Below, piece by piece: positions 47,279-57,241 of a DNA stretch of 64,000 bases. A program made the translations under genes and the position numbers. Origin of the DNA: Rhyacophila brunnea (Eukaryota > Arthropoda > Insecta > Trichoptera > Rhyacophilidae); the NCBI GenBank assembly GCA_022495005.1, contig JAGYXB010001010.1, forward strand, positions 372,001 to 436,000. The letters run 5' to 3'. Every line of letters begins with the position of its first letter. The stretch's first letter is position 1. The notes below the pieces were generated by a model. It saw only the letters and a list, made by a program, of their open reading frames with translations. It did not search any database and had not been told where the DNA came from.

Positions 47279-49635
47279 ATGGTAGATCTACGAGTGCATT
47301 CGAAAAGTTTCTTGGAAGATTTTATTAGTTGTTTTAAGAGACGATCGTTGTGATTCATTTTTGTTTTATGTTGTTTTAAAGACAACCCGTCGTTGTGGAA
47401 GACGACAAGAATCGTGATGCCAAGTCCTTGGCGTATGCGGAACTTTTGGAAATATTAATCAAGGTGGAGCCGCAGGCAACGGTCAACGATGTCAAAAAGA
47501 AAATACAGACATTGAGGTCGGGTTACAGAAAGGAGAGAAATAAAGTAAGGACATCATATCGAAGCGGAGCCGGCACAGACGCAGTATATCTACCCAAACT
47601 GTGGTACTATAAAAATTTGGAGTTCTTGAACGACCAAATGGAAGGTACGTGGGAATGCTTTAAAGCTATTTATTATTCACGTGCAGATTATGAAATTGTC
47701 GTAGCTCTGAAAGTGACATCGCATTAGATTAGCAACTATTAAGCAATTAAAACATACAGCTATGAATCATTTCTAGTCACAATAAAATTACTTATTCTTT
47801 GCTGAGGTAGGTAAGAAATAATAATATATAGGTACGATCATGGCGGTGGAAGCGCGGCTTAAGCGTTGGCTGGTCGTCGGGTGACAAGTACACATTGAAT
47901 TTCAATTTGTGTATGAGTCAGAGTATGGACCTAATATGTTGAGCAAGTGGCTGACATCCATTTCTCGTAAAAACAAAATCTGTCAATACAAACCTCCACT
48001 CCGTGGAGGTCCATATTATGATCGGAAATGGTCGAAAGAAGAAGAAAATAAATGATCATGAAATCAAAAATCGCTCGAGTTAGGTTCCTTCAGAGACAAT
48101 CAATAAATCGTCAATCATCAATCAAAATTAATGGTACAGTTTGGTTATGAGGAATACACATTTTGAAAATACCTGATATACTGGATTACACCAATTATAC
48201 CAATATAAATAATCATATCAATATTAACCGTATGAAGGAATGGGTACTTAGGGGAGAGATAATAAAAAACAAGTTTGATTATTATGTTGTATTTTAACAA
48301 TTTACATTTTGTTTTACAGAATCGAGCTCAATATCCAGCATGGCGGACGATTTGGAAAACATGTCTCCTGATGAGAGTTACTCCAACTCGTTAAACAACG
48401 AAGATTGTATTGAGGTAAAACATTTTAACTAAACTGTTACATTGGTTTAATTTATCTATTGCTTATCATACTTTCTTGCCATGTGACAGCCCCGGTAGTA
48501 TTAAAATATTTTTCAAAATCTCCTCGCGCTTTCTTAGCATTGGCAGTCGAGTTCCGATTAGTCGTTGCTTCCAAAGGCGCTAATGTGTCCTGTAACCTCA
48601 GTCCGAGCTCTATTAAACCTGTCTCAGGATTTTCCCTATCAAGGTCATGAGAAGGAGTATAAGAATGTGTTGATTTGCGACGAAGAAAGTTGTGCAGCAC
48701 ACAGCAAGCTAATACAACTGTATTGATATTTTCAATTTTCATGTTTATTGGAGCTTGAAAATTGCGGAATCTAGCAGCTAAAATGCCAAAAACATTTTCT
48801 ATAATTCGCCTGGCTCTGCATGTCCGATAATTATATATTATTTTACTGTGATTTAATTGCCTTTGTGAATACGGCTTTAAGAAATCGTTACGTAATGCAA
48901 AGACTTCATCGCCAATGGCAGTGCATCAGAATTAGCAGTAGGTTTTTTTTGTGCAGGTATTTTTAATCTGCCTTCGTCTAAACGTTTGAAAAAAATAGAT
49001 TTTCTCAGTACGCCTCTATCAGAAATACGTCCATTTGTTCCAACATCAACATAAATAAATTCATAATTAGCATTTGCAATCGCCATCAAAACAATGCTGT
49101 GGAAATGTTTGTAATTATAAAAGTGGGGGCCGGCGCCTGCAGGTGGCACATTGCAATGTGTTTCCCATCAACTGCGCCCAGGCAATTTGGAAATTGCCAT
49201 TTACTATTAAATTCTTCTGCAATCGTCTCCATTTCTTCGTGCGTATCAGGGAACTGCAACAAAAAATAATCAATATTTTATTTACAGATAGAATATTCGC
49301 CTTCAACATCAACGTTGTCGACTACTCCAAGGTCGAATCTTAATAGAGCACCAGAACCCCCATCGTTCAAACGAAAAAAATCGAATGATAGCGCCAACAA
49401 AGTGTTAGAATTAATCACCGACAAACTAAGCAAGACTGAAGATGAATTTGATGTTTTTGGCAAAATGATGGCCATGAAACTACGATCGATGTCACAGGGA
49501 CAAAGATTGCTGGCCGAGAAGCTGATGCATGAAGTTGCCTTTATGGGACAAAGTGACAAAATAATGCCAGCAACTACTGTTCATACTCAACCAGTTTATC
49601 GTATATTAAGCAAAAATGTACAAAAGCCGGTATAA
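47279..49635 (+). pseudogene. MADF-domain protein of the Harbinger element, three exons
   Basis: Exon 1 (ATG 47279 to 47644) encodes a MADF domain: FLEDFISCFK, NRDAKSLAYAELLE, VKKKIQTLRSGYRKE and LPKLWYY. It ends at AAG/GTACGT. Exon 2 (48320-48414) follows a TTTTACAG acceptor and encodes an acidic linker, ending GAG/GTAAAA. Exon 3 (49288-49635) follows TTTACAG and encodes a basic linker and a helical C-terminus (MAMKLRSMSQGQRLLAEKL). Phases agree at both introns. A partial tandem duplication of about 45 bp at 47322-47395 breaks the frame within the MADF domain. In this superfamily such Myb/MADF proteins bind the termini with the transposase. Confidence 0.85.
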
Positions 49636-50547
49636 TAAATTAATGTTTTTTGTGTTTTTTTGTTTGTTTTTTATGCCTATAAACCTTAAGGCTTAAGCGA
49701 TACAACAAATGGTAAGTATTTGAGTTATGTTAGCATACCTATATTATGTGGCCTCATTTAGAAATCAAATTCCATGCTTGCTTTTCGAAGAATATGACTA
49801 GTATTACAATACATTCATTCAACAGGAATAATTAAGTAGCTTGCTTACAGCCTATATGGAGAGTCCTGGCTAGGTACAGAATTCTAACGGTCTATTGAAT
49901 ATTTAGCATGTCAACGATGGCCTTATTTGTGACTATATATATACCTATCTCAAATGCATCTTGTCTGTCATTCTTATGCTGTTGCCGTCTATGAGTTATA
50001 TAGGTAAAACAATCCACTAAACGTTCACTTTATAAGACCAACCGACGTCTACTTGTTAATTATATATTTGTAAATTTGCCCAACTTTATTAGATGACGTA
50101 TAATATAATACACACCTTGAAATATTCTCCTTTCAAAACGTCAATGATGACTTGGCAAGTTTCGGGAATTATCTTGCCCAGAGTTTGTCTTCCAATCGCA
50201 GTTCTATAATGCAAGTCAGTGAACGTTCCGCCGGCAGTCAAAAATCGCAGGGTTGCATATAATCTATCATGAGGAGAAATAGCTTCCCTCAGAATAGTAT
50301 TTTTTTTAATAAATGGGGAGACCAAATTATACAGTTCTGTGTATACATCCTCCGACATTCGCAAATAATTGCGGAAATCGCTCGGTTGCAAACGCAATTC
50401 TCATATTAAATTTGTGTGGGATAATGTCGTTCGTTTCCTTAACCATTGTTTCACCCAGTATTTGTGTACCCTTTGCTTCGTTATTAGATTATCTGCCACC
50501 CAATAACCCAAAAAACACAAAACGTCGGTATCATTTAACGCCGTCAC
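48452..50547 (-). pseudogene. Harbinger DDE transposase (HARBI1-like), two exons, lightly damaged
   Basis: Exon 1 (about 50547-50116) has KYWVKQWLRKR, then FRNYLRMSEDVYTELYNLV and ALRFLTAGGTF-like ATLRFLTAGGTFTDL. It ends AAG/GTGTGT. The intron runs to a TTTGTTGCAG acceptor, and exon 2 is 49253-48452. Catalytic residues are visible: Asp in GAVDGKH, Asp in YVDVGTNGRISD and Glu in GDEVF, so the DDE triad survives. The C-terminus has CCVLHNFLRR. Lesions are a TGA at 50403-50401 and two frame changes near 49157 and 48920. No ATG is clear at the start (GTG at 50547). Confidence 0.9.
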
Positions 50548-50742
50548 GATTTAACTGTCAAATTTACGTATATTGTCTATGCTGTCAAAGTCGACGGTTT
50601 TACTCGTCAAATTAATAATATACCTCGTTTCGTTGAACGTCTGTTAGCCAGTAGCAGAATGTAGAAAAATCTGAAGACTTATTGTCCTCGGACTTTTGGC
50701 TCGCCAATGGAGCGCTGGCATAAGTACACATGTCAGTACCGA

Positions 50743-50897
50743 GGTCGAACCACAGTTTGCTCTGTGTTCGACACAAGCTGGATGGTAACATCAAGCGTCT
50801 TTTATGTACTGTGTTGTCATTTCGATAATAAGTATAGCTAAATAAGTATTCATACTTTCATGTTTTACAGCGATAGCGCGTGAGCCACCCTTCGCAC
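50743..50897. repeat. Tandem repeat unit 2
   Basis: Second copy of the unit at 46832-46990. Similarity continues a little past its end and past the Harbinger insertion in unit 1, showing that the tandem arrangement existed before Harbinger arrived. Confidence 0.85.
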
Positions 50898-52350
50898 AAA
50901 GTATACATGAGTACACCGAAGCTGTCTCGTCTCTTGAAACATCAGTGAATGAATAACACGCGTGTTTGTCATGCAACTTACAAGGTTAAGTACCCCTCCA
51001 AGGTACACCGCATTCATTATGTTTCACTGAGAGACACCCGCAATATGGTATTCTGCATCGTATCGATGAGGGATCTACCTTATCGGGATTTAGAGTTAAT
51101 ATTACATAGGGTAACATGTGCCGTCCCCTTAGTATTTAACAATATAATTTAAATTTAATACAATTTAGCATTTAACAATGTAATTTAAATCTAACTGCGA
51201 GTATACCATCATCAGGTGATGATGGTATACTGCAATGCCGCTCATTACTTGCTGTCTATCCCCTGTGGATCTCCACGTGACTGCTAGTACACGAAATCAT
51301 TATCCAGATGTAACATTATGTAGAATACAGCAATTCTGAAATTTGATAACAAACTTTTGTATGCAAAACAAACAACATTTCACACATTAATTAGGCTAAT
51401 TGCGTCACCCAGAGACGCAACTATAGTAATTCTTAACAATAATATGAGAATTCATTTTTATAAAAATAGAATCTTATACATTTTCATCGTGCATTCCGCA
51501 CAGTAATTTTCACATAGTGAGTACTGTTTTTCTATGGTATTTCCATCAGGTATGAATGTCTTTAAATAGACATATTTGTGCTCTCTCAACATTGAAAGAC
51601 TTTTCATTTTGTTTTTAAATTACTAGGAAGTATAATAATTTTGTGATTCAAGTGTACTTGTTAAGACATGAATATGGATTTTAACCATAGTTTGTGTGGC
51701 ACAGACTGCTACACTATTTTTGTAAATACGAAGTACGTATACGTAAGATGTTTATCACACTTGAATAGACTAAGACATAGCTTATAATTAGTATCTTTAG
51801 AATTATCTTCAAATGTGTTAATCTTGCCGATTTTTTGAATAATAAAATGCCTAATTCTTGTCAAATTTGGGATCACAGAGATAATCAATATAATTTTTTA
51901 TCGTAAATATTTTACTAAAATTATCTCGTCATAAATTATACTAATGGTTTTATAAATGCGTTTAAAAATTAATAAATGTAAAAAATCTTAACACCACTGC
52001 ACATTCATGTACTGAAATATGACTATATTCTAAAACATTAGAGCGAGAGGTTTAAAAGAATACTATTTTATGTAATAAAAATACTTTATGCAGTCATCAA
52101 ATGTTTAAAATAAATATAAAGGATAATAAGGCTTCAAAATTATATAAATAGATTATCTACAACGTTTAAGGAATGTCCAGGATCATGGTTTGAAAATGCA
52201 ATAAAAGCTCCATTTTGACCTACGCCGAGCATGTCCCCCCTTAATTTTATTGACTTTCTCATCAAATAAATTCCATTTTGTTAAGGGTAATTTTAGTTAC
52301 AGTTTTTCCATATATGTATATATGTTTTCTTAAAAAAAATTTATTTGACT
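50898..52350. other. AT-rich interior of the hAT-bounded block, no gene recognised
   Basis: No coding frame with family resemblance. Contains a short direct repeat (TATTTAACAATATAATTTAAAT-like at 51130 and 51168) and a perfect hairpin at 51200. Confidence 0.45.
51200..51231. other. Near-perfect palindrome, 15-bp arms, 2-nt centre
   Basis: AGTATACCATCATCA, then GG, then its exact reverse complement. It is not part of a recognised element terminus. Confidence 0.9.
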
Positions 52351-52890
52351 GTTATGTAATCTAATGTTTGAGGCTTTCACGGTTGTTTTTTATCGTAGTA
52401 TATTCTTGGGTTTTCACCGTGTCTCCTTCTTCCTTCTTTACTCGACATTTCGGGCTCGTTGCAGAGGCCATTATCAAGAGATATGTTTTATGATGAAATG
52501 TAGTGTAGGTATGTGAATGTAAACGTTGCTCTTAGAATGTCAAAAGGAATCCGATTATCTAAGAGCAAACGTTGCTCAGAGTAATCTGTCAATCATTACG
52601 ACCGGGGATACCGGCTCGAATATTAGATTTTGCTGATAGTGCCATAAGCCATGACGTTTTTAACCGTAATCCATCATTCCTATTAATATTATCAGGGTTT
52701 CTGTGGATTTCAATGGCCTCCTTTACCAATCGTGCGAAATATCTTTTATTCCGACCCAATATCTTGGTCTCAAAGTCAAATTTGTGCCTACACTACATTT
52801 CATCATAAAGCATATCTCTTGATAATGGCCTCTGCAACGAGCCCGAAACGTCGAGTAAAGAAGGAAGAAAGAGACACGGTTATGTAATCT
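52351..52890 (-). mobile_element. Penelope-like element scrap with inverted ends and 12-bp duplication
   Basis: GTTATGTAATCT occurs at 52351-52362 and 52879-52890. Inside, 52416-52509 and 52787-52880 are inverted copies of about 94 bp. They contain TTGATAATGGCCTCTGCAAC and CGAGCCCGAAAC(G/A)TCGA, which resembles the region of the hammerhead-like motif in Penelope-like pseudo-LTRs. Between them the minus strand encodes the end of a GIY-YIG endonuclease domain. Reverse transcriptase is missing; the insertion is a severely shortened copy. Confidence 0.8.
52604..52780 (-). pseudogene. GIY-YIG endonuclease C-terminus of a Penelope-like element
   Basis: A minus-strand frame reads KRYFARLVKEAIEIHRNPDN and then INRNDGLRLKTSW. 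These are the conserved C-terminal motifs (R-EAIEI, N-NR-DG, S-W) of the GIY-YIG domain in Penelope-like retroelements, ending at a TGA near 52604. The GIY-YIG signature itself and the polymerase lie outside the surviving piece. The family assignment rests on these motifs. Confidence 0.8.
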
Positions 52891-53259
52891 GTTTAATTTG
52901 TAATAAAAGTTATGTCCGCATATTTTTCTTTGTTTTCTGACCGTTTGATTTTGGTGCACCGCTTTTTTTTCTTATGATCAAAAGTGCACCGTGACTTCGA
53001 ATAGGTTAAGATCCCCTGCTCTAGACCAAGCGGGTAGCACAGCCGATATTATTTGAGTAATGGTGTAGCATACTAGGCACACATGTCCAGCATGGTTGCT
53101 GTTAGTCACTTCCAATCCGCCAGTCGCTGATGACACGCTCAACGGTTACCGCCACTATGCCTCTAATTTAATAAAAATGTTTTTCAATCCTTACCAACGA
53201 AGCTTGTGACATTTCGACAACGCAACAATTTTCTTTGTGTATTAGATACGTAGACGATG

Positions 53260-54013
53260 AAAATAACAACTAAATTTGTGAACAATTCATTCAATTCACC
53301 ACAGGAGAAAGCTTATCTGACAAAATATTGGAAAGTTTCCATAATTATTATGGAATCGATTTGTCATATTAACACGGATAAGGTTACGACGGTGCCATAC
53401 CAATGAGCGGGAAGTTTAATGGTGTCCAATCTCATATATCCGCACATATATCCACAAGTTTTATATGTTTATTGTGCATCACATAGTTTGAATTTGGCAA
53501 TTGCGATGAAGCATGTGCAAAAGCCAATAACTTTAATGTTGAAATAAAAAAGCGGCGAACTACATCGAAACAGACATTAAAGTGTAATGTTCCAGCTGGT
53601 TCACTCCATGCAGAAATGCTGTTGATGCCATATCAAAATGCTACAAAACGATTTACCCCAACATCTTTTAAAATGTGTGAAACATTTCCCGTCACAACAT
53701 GCGTCAGTGAAAGATCATTTTTAACCTTACGCTTTTTGAAAACATACATAAAATATACATAAAACAAACATTATATAAGGTACACATTGCACAAGTGCAC
53801 ATTGACTGCTGACGCGGGTGCGTCTTTAGCGTCCATTGTATTACCACGACCAAAGTAATTCAAGAGCTTTGTAAAAAGAAAAGAAAACTTGTTTTGTTCT
53901 GTAAATAAAATTTTCAAATCCCACTTAATGTTTTTTTTCATTTGCATGAAAACTATACTTAACCTTTCTACTTGCCCCCCCCCCCCAATATTAAATCCTG
54001 GGTGCGCTACTGT
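53260..54013 (+). pseudogene. Decayed zf-MYM-type hAT transposase and right terminus
   Basis: Short plus-strand frames give MSGKFNGVQSHI (about 53403), YCASHSLNLAIAMK (about 53470) and FPVTTCVSERSFLTLRFLKT (about 53690). All are conserved blocks of hAT transposases of the zinc-finger MYM type, in the correct order. Stops and frame changes separate them. The end of the element is probably 54013: read backwards it is CAGTAGCGCACCCAGGATTT followed by a run of G, a typical terminus of this hAT group. The left terminus was not found. Confidence 0.75.
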
Positions 54014-54016
54014 AGT

Positions 54017-54217
54017 AGGCGCATTCCCATAAAATAATAAGTAAAATCTTACTCCGACATCCGCTAGCTCAACAATGCGCATAATAAAACGTCAAACCGT
54101 ATAATAAGTACGACCGGTTGCCTATACCTGATATACTAGGCGCTGTGCCATCAAATAATACAGAATAACAAACTTCGACATCCGCGAGCTCAACAATGTG
54201 TATAATCAAACGCTAAA
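54017..54217. repeat. Tandem repeat, about 120-bp unit, two copies
   Basis: Blocks TA(G/C)TAGGCGC, CAAATAATA/AAAATAATA, GACATCCGC(T/G)AGCTCAACAATG and ATAAT(A/C)AAACG recur in the same order at about 54014-54097 and 54133-54217. Confidence 0.75.
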
Positions 54218-55080
54218 AAACTATTTTCATTGTATTTTAGAACGAAAATTTAATAATAAAAAACACATCCGGAGCAGTGGAGCACTACAAATTTTTGGTG
54301 CTCCGGGTAAAATCCCATTGCTCCAGTACTCCGTGCTCCTGCTCCGAGCTCTGCTCCAACCAAAGAGATTGGACTCCTCCCACAGAGGGAGCACACAAAT
54401 GTCAGTGCGTACTCGTTTTGTGAGCCAAAGTTGTATCTCTCTGAAATTAGGTACACTTTGCTGCAAATGGGCCGTACTCGGACATAAAAACGCCCCACTG
54501 AGTATTTGTTTTATCAATACTTCAGCTTACAACCAATTTATGATAAACGTATTTTCATTATAAAAAGTTCCCGCAATAAAAACTTTATTAGGATTCAGGA
54601 TAAGAAAGAATAATGCAAATGGATGTAGGTATTTTATTTTTAATAACAACACAAAAAACACAATATTTTGAAAAATTAAACACAAATCAGTTAATAGCAA
54701 ATGAGTAAATCTTGGAATAAAAATATGGTCTTATTTTTACATATTGTTTTATCTAAAATATCATAGTATTATTGTTTAGATAAAACTATTAAATAAAAAA
54801 CACAAATAATTACACAGTTAATTACAAACCAAAAAAAAAGTTTATTATATTACCTACCAATTTATACCTACATGTGTATTTTGAAAATATTTTATGAAAT
54901 AAAAATATAACATGGGTTCGTTTTTGAAATATTGTTTTTAAAATTACTTGTTTATATAAACCTATTAGACACAAAATACAGGTAGGTATATTGAAAATTT
55001 GATTATATAGTTAATTACAATATTTTGTCTATTTAACATAATATTATCAGAGAAGCCCTGCAGATATAATATGAATATAT
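54218..55080. other. AT-rich spacer with a GCTCC-rich hAT-like patch
   Basis: 54265-54355 repeats GGAGC/GCTCC words (GCAGTGGAGCAC, CCTGCTCCGAGCTCTGCTCC) in the style of some hAT termini, but no target duplication was found. The rest is plain AT-rich sequence. Confidence 0.4.
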
Positions 55081-55806
55081 TCATACAAAAAATCGAATAT
55101 TGATGGTATTGAGGACTCTTTCAGCCGGATAAAATGTGTCCACCTCTGATGAAATCATTTTCCAAGAAATGCTTCCCACGCAGTAAAGGATATTGAGATG
55201 GCACCCAGCCTCCCGCCCGACTGCATCAATCCACAATTTCCGAAGAATTTCGTTTTTCGGAAATCTGAAATAATTTAATTTATATAACATTACAAAATTG
55301 CTGCATAATATACTCCATTACATACTGCATATAAATATTTTTTTGTTTGGTATTTTTAAAAATATATTTAACTCTGAAATGAAATATAAAATCTATGTAA
55401 ACAATGAATTAGACTAACTAGCACTAACAGTTTTTACTTTGAAAAACACATCGAATATTTTGGGTTCAAAACAATATTATGAATACGGCCCTGAATTTTT
55501 CACAATAAACAACCATTTGACGTTTGTAAATGTTCATGTAAAATTTCATGTAAATAAGATCTTTTAGGAAAAATTATCAATGCATACATAATTAATAGTA
55601 TGCATATTGTTCCGAAATGCTGTTACTCATTTTTTGTATTCTTCCATCAATAAACACTTTTTAGCCGAATAATAACGTAGAATAATACAACCCTCGTTTG
55701 TCAATAAAACGTGAAGAAAAATGTAATATTATTTTTATAAATACCTGTGAAAAGATACGCCGGCATTTCTCCTGGCTTTGCATCCTATTGCACTGCAAGA
55801 GACCAT
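55081..55806 (-). CDS. THAP-domain protein start, two exons
   Basis: Exon 1 (about 55804-55743) starts MVSCSAIGCKARRNAGVSFH and ends CACAG/GTATTT. The intron ends with TTATTTCAG at 55266, and exon 2 continues FPKNEILRKLWIDAVGRE. Joined in phase this is the first half of a THAP zinc finger: the C-x4-C pair (C4, C9), the Phe-His-Phe-Pro signature and the conserved Trp. The second Cys-His pair is not evident in the remaining 45 residues, which run to a stop at 55081. It may be the start of a host gene whose later exons are elsewhere, or a P-element-type transposase remnant. Confidence 0.65.
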
Positions 55807-55854
55807 GGTTTTTTTTAATTTAAAACGTCGACGAAAATATCTCACTTCTTCAAG

Positions 55855-57241
55855 ATCTAGAGCAGGGTTTTTTTTGTATTTTTAATATACCCACTTTTAT
55901 GTTGATATGCACAATTTATTATGGACATGTCAAAATATCGACAATAATCAAAAATTATAAGTATGGCAAAACCACCTATTATTGAATATTAGCATGATTG
56001 AGTAAAATAGCGCCGCAAGCGACATTTTTTTACTATTAGTGCATGTTTGTGAGTGTTTTTATCTCACTTGGCTGGTCGATCTCTAACGCAGGGCTCCCCG
56101 TAAGCCCAGGCCCCCAGGCTAGAGGCCTGTTAGCCCCCCCCGTGTGGGAGCCATGACCTATCTAGTTATAAACATCAGTGGAGATTGATCATCACTCGTC
56201 TTTCAATATGAAGTAGATTCTTTAATTATTTTAGTTTTACTTATTTTACTTCTACTTAGTATAATATCTTTAAATGTGTTGTCATGTTACATTTCATGTG
56301 ACATGTCTACATCTTAAACGCAAACTTAAATAAATACTGTTAATTAATTAACAAATAAATTTTGCACTACCTTGTTGACATTGTGTGTCAACCCTACACC
56401 TTAAAACAATAACCGTTGTAAAACAACCAATAAGAAGTCTTCCCGCTTTTTATAGTATGACGCAATAATCTGTCACATGGGAAAAGGGTAATAATAAGCA
56501 ACTATTCCCGCCCGCAAAATATCGTCACGTATTGATTCAGTATGGATGTGCACCGGTCAACGTAATGTAACAGTTCAACGCCATTTTAAGATGCTTCCTT
56601 TTCGGACGGGAAGTAGAACAAATAGATGCAGCCAAAGTTGTAATTGCAGCCTTCAATTAAAATTAAGATAAGTACAAACCAAAACCATTTAAAAACTCTA
56701 TGATCCCGTACCAATCAAATATATCTCGATTTTGTATTAAATTTCTATTTTTTTTGTATCAATTCTAAATTTCAATGTTGTACGTAATTGTGTTGTGTAA
56801 TTAAATAACTCTTTTAACAATCTACGCAATGTTATTATTTTTCATTGTTCATTTTACTTGTAAAACACACACTTATAAAGGCGCCCAAATTTTATAATTT
56901 CATATTTCAAACGAGGTTACAAATGGCAGTTTATTGAGGTAGATTGTGGATGAGACGTTCCTTGCAGAAGGTTGAGTTGGCAGAAAGCCGAGTCTATACG
57001 CTTTGAGATTAAATAGTACTTTATTTCATGTTCTATCGATTAAATTAGTTGGCACTTCATATTAACTATTGTTCATTACAATTTTTAACTTTTTATTTCA
57101 TTATATTATTATTGTATCATATCATTTACCTGGCTTTCATCGACATATAACACTGTTGTAGTGTATAAAACTTTTCCAAATGGTCGCGGAACACCTATTC
57201 AGGGTTCCGCGGAACATAGTTTGGGAAACCCTGATCTAGAG
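55855..57241. mobile_element. hAT transposon, 1.37 kb, non-autonomous
   Basis: ATCTAGAG flanks both ends (55855-55862 and 57234-57241). The element starts CAGGGTTTTTTTTG and ends, read backwards, CAGGGTTTCCCAAAC. The right end continues inward with repeated TTCCGCGGAACC-type words, as usual in this group. The duplication again has TA at its centre. No transposase is encoded. Most of the right half is repeat R, shared with 24415-25020. Confidence 0.88.
56573..57115. repeat. Dispersed repeat R, copy 2, inside the hAT element
   Basis: Matches 24415-25020 collinearly but lacks the 18-bp hairpin of that copy. Its location suggests that R is the body of this hAT family, making the 24.4-kb copy a fragment of it. 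Confidence 0.85.

Larger units (their letters stand above)
46991..50723. mobile_element. PIF/Harbinger transposon, 3.73 kb, TAA duplication
   Basis: Runs from TGCCGGCGCTCCATTGGC (46994) to its imperfect inverted copy ending at 50720, with TAA on each side (46991-46993 and 50721-50723). A TWA duplication is diagnostic of PIF/Harbinger. It encodes a MADF-domain DNA-binding protein on the plus strand and a DDE transposase on the minus strand. The two genes are convergent, with interleaved exons and introns. Both genes carry small lesions. Two short elements at 59.5 and 61.1 kb have the same ends and are probably mobilised by this type of transposase. Confidence 0.93.
39186..53026. mobile_element. 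13.8-kb block bounded by hAT termini and 8-bp duplication
   Basis: CTCTAGAC occurs at 39186-39193 and 53019-53026. Just inside are CAGTGGTTCTTAACC on the left and, read from the other strand, CAGGGGATCTTAACC on the right, 13 of 15 matching. Both ends also carry GTGCACCG a little further in. This is the classical structure of a hAT transposon with a Buster-type nnnTAnnn target. The interior holds a gypsy gag-pol, a Harbinger element and a Penelope scrap, presumably nested later. I found no hAT transposase inside. A chance pairing of two unrelated hAT ends is possible but unlikely given the exact duplication. Confidence 0.75.

Noticed and set aside
46832..50897. The two 160-bp direct repeats as LTRs of the gypsy element
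   Set aside because: Both lie downstream of pol and are separated only by the Harbinger insertion. None of this sequence occurs upstream of gag, so they cannot be its LTR pair.
54265..54355. GGAGC/GCTCC-rich patch as a complete mini hAT element
   Set aside because: The 8-bp sequences outside the possible CAG ends differ, so no target duplication supports borders.
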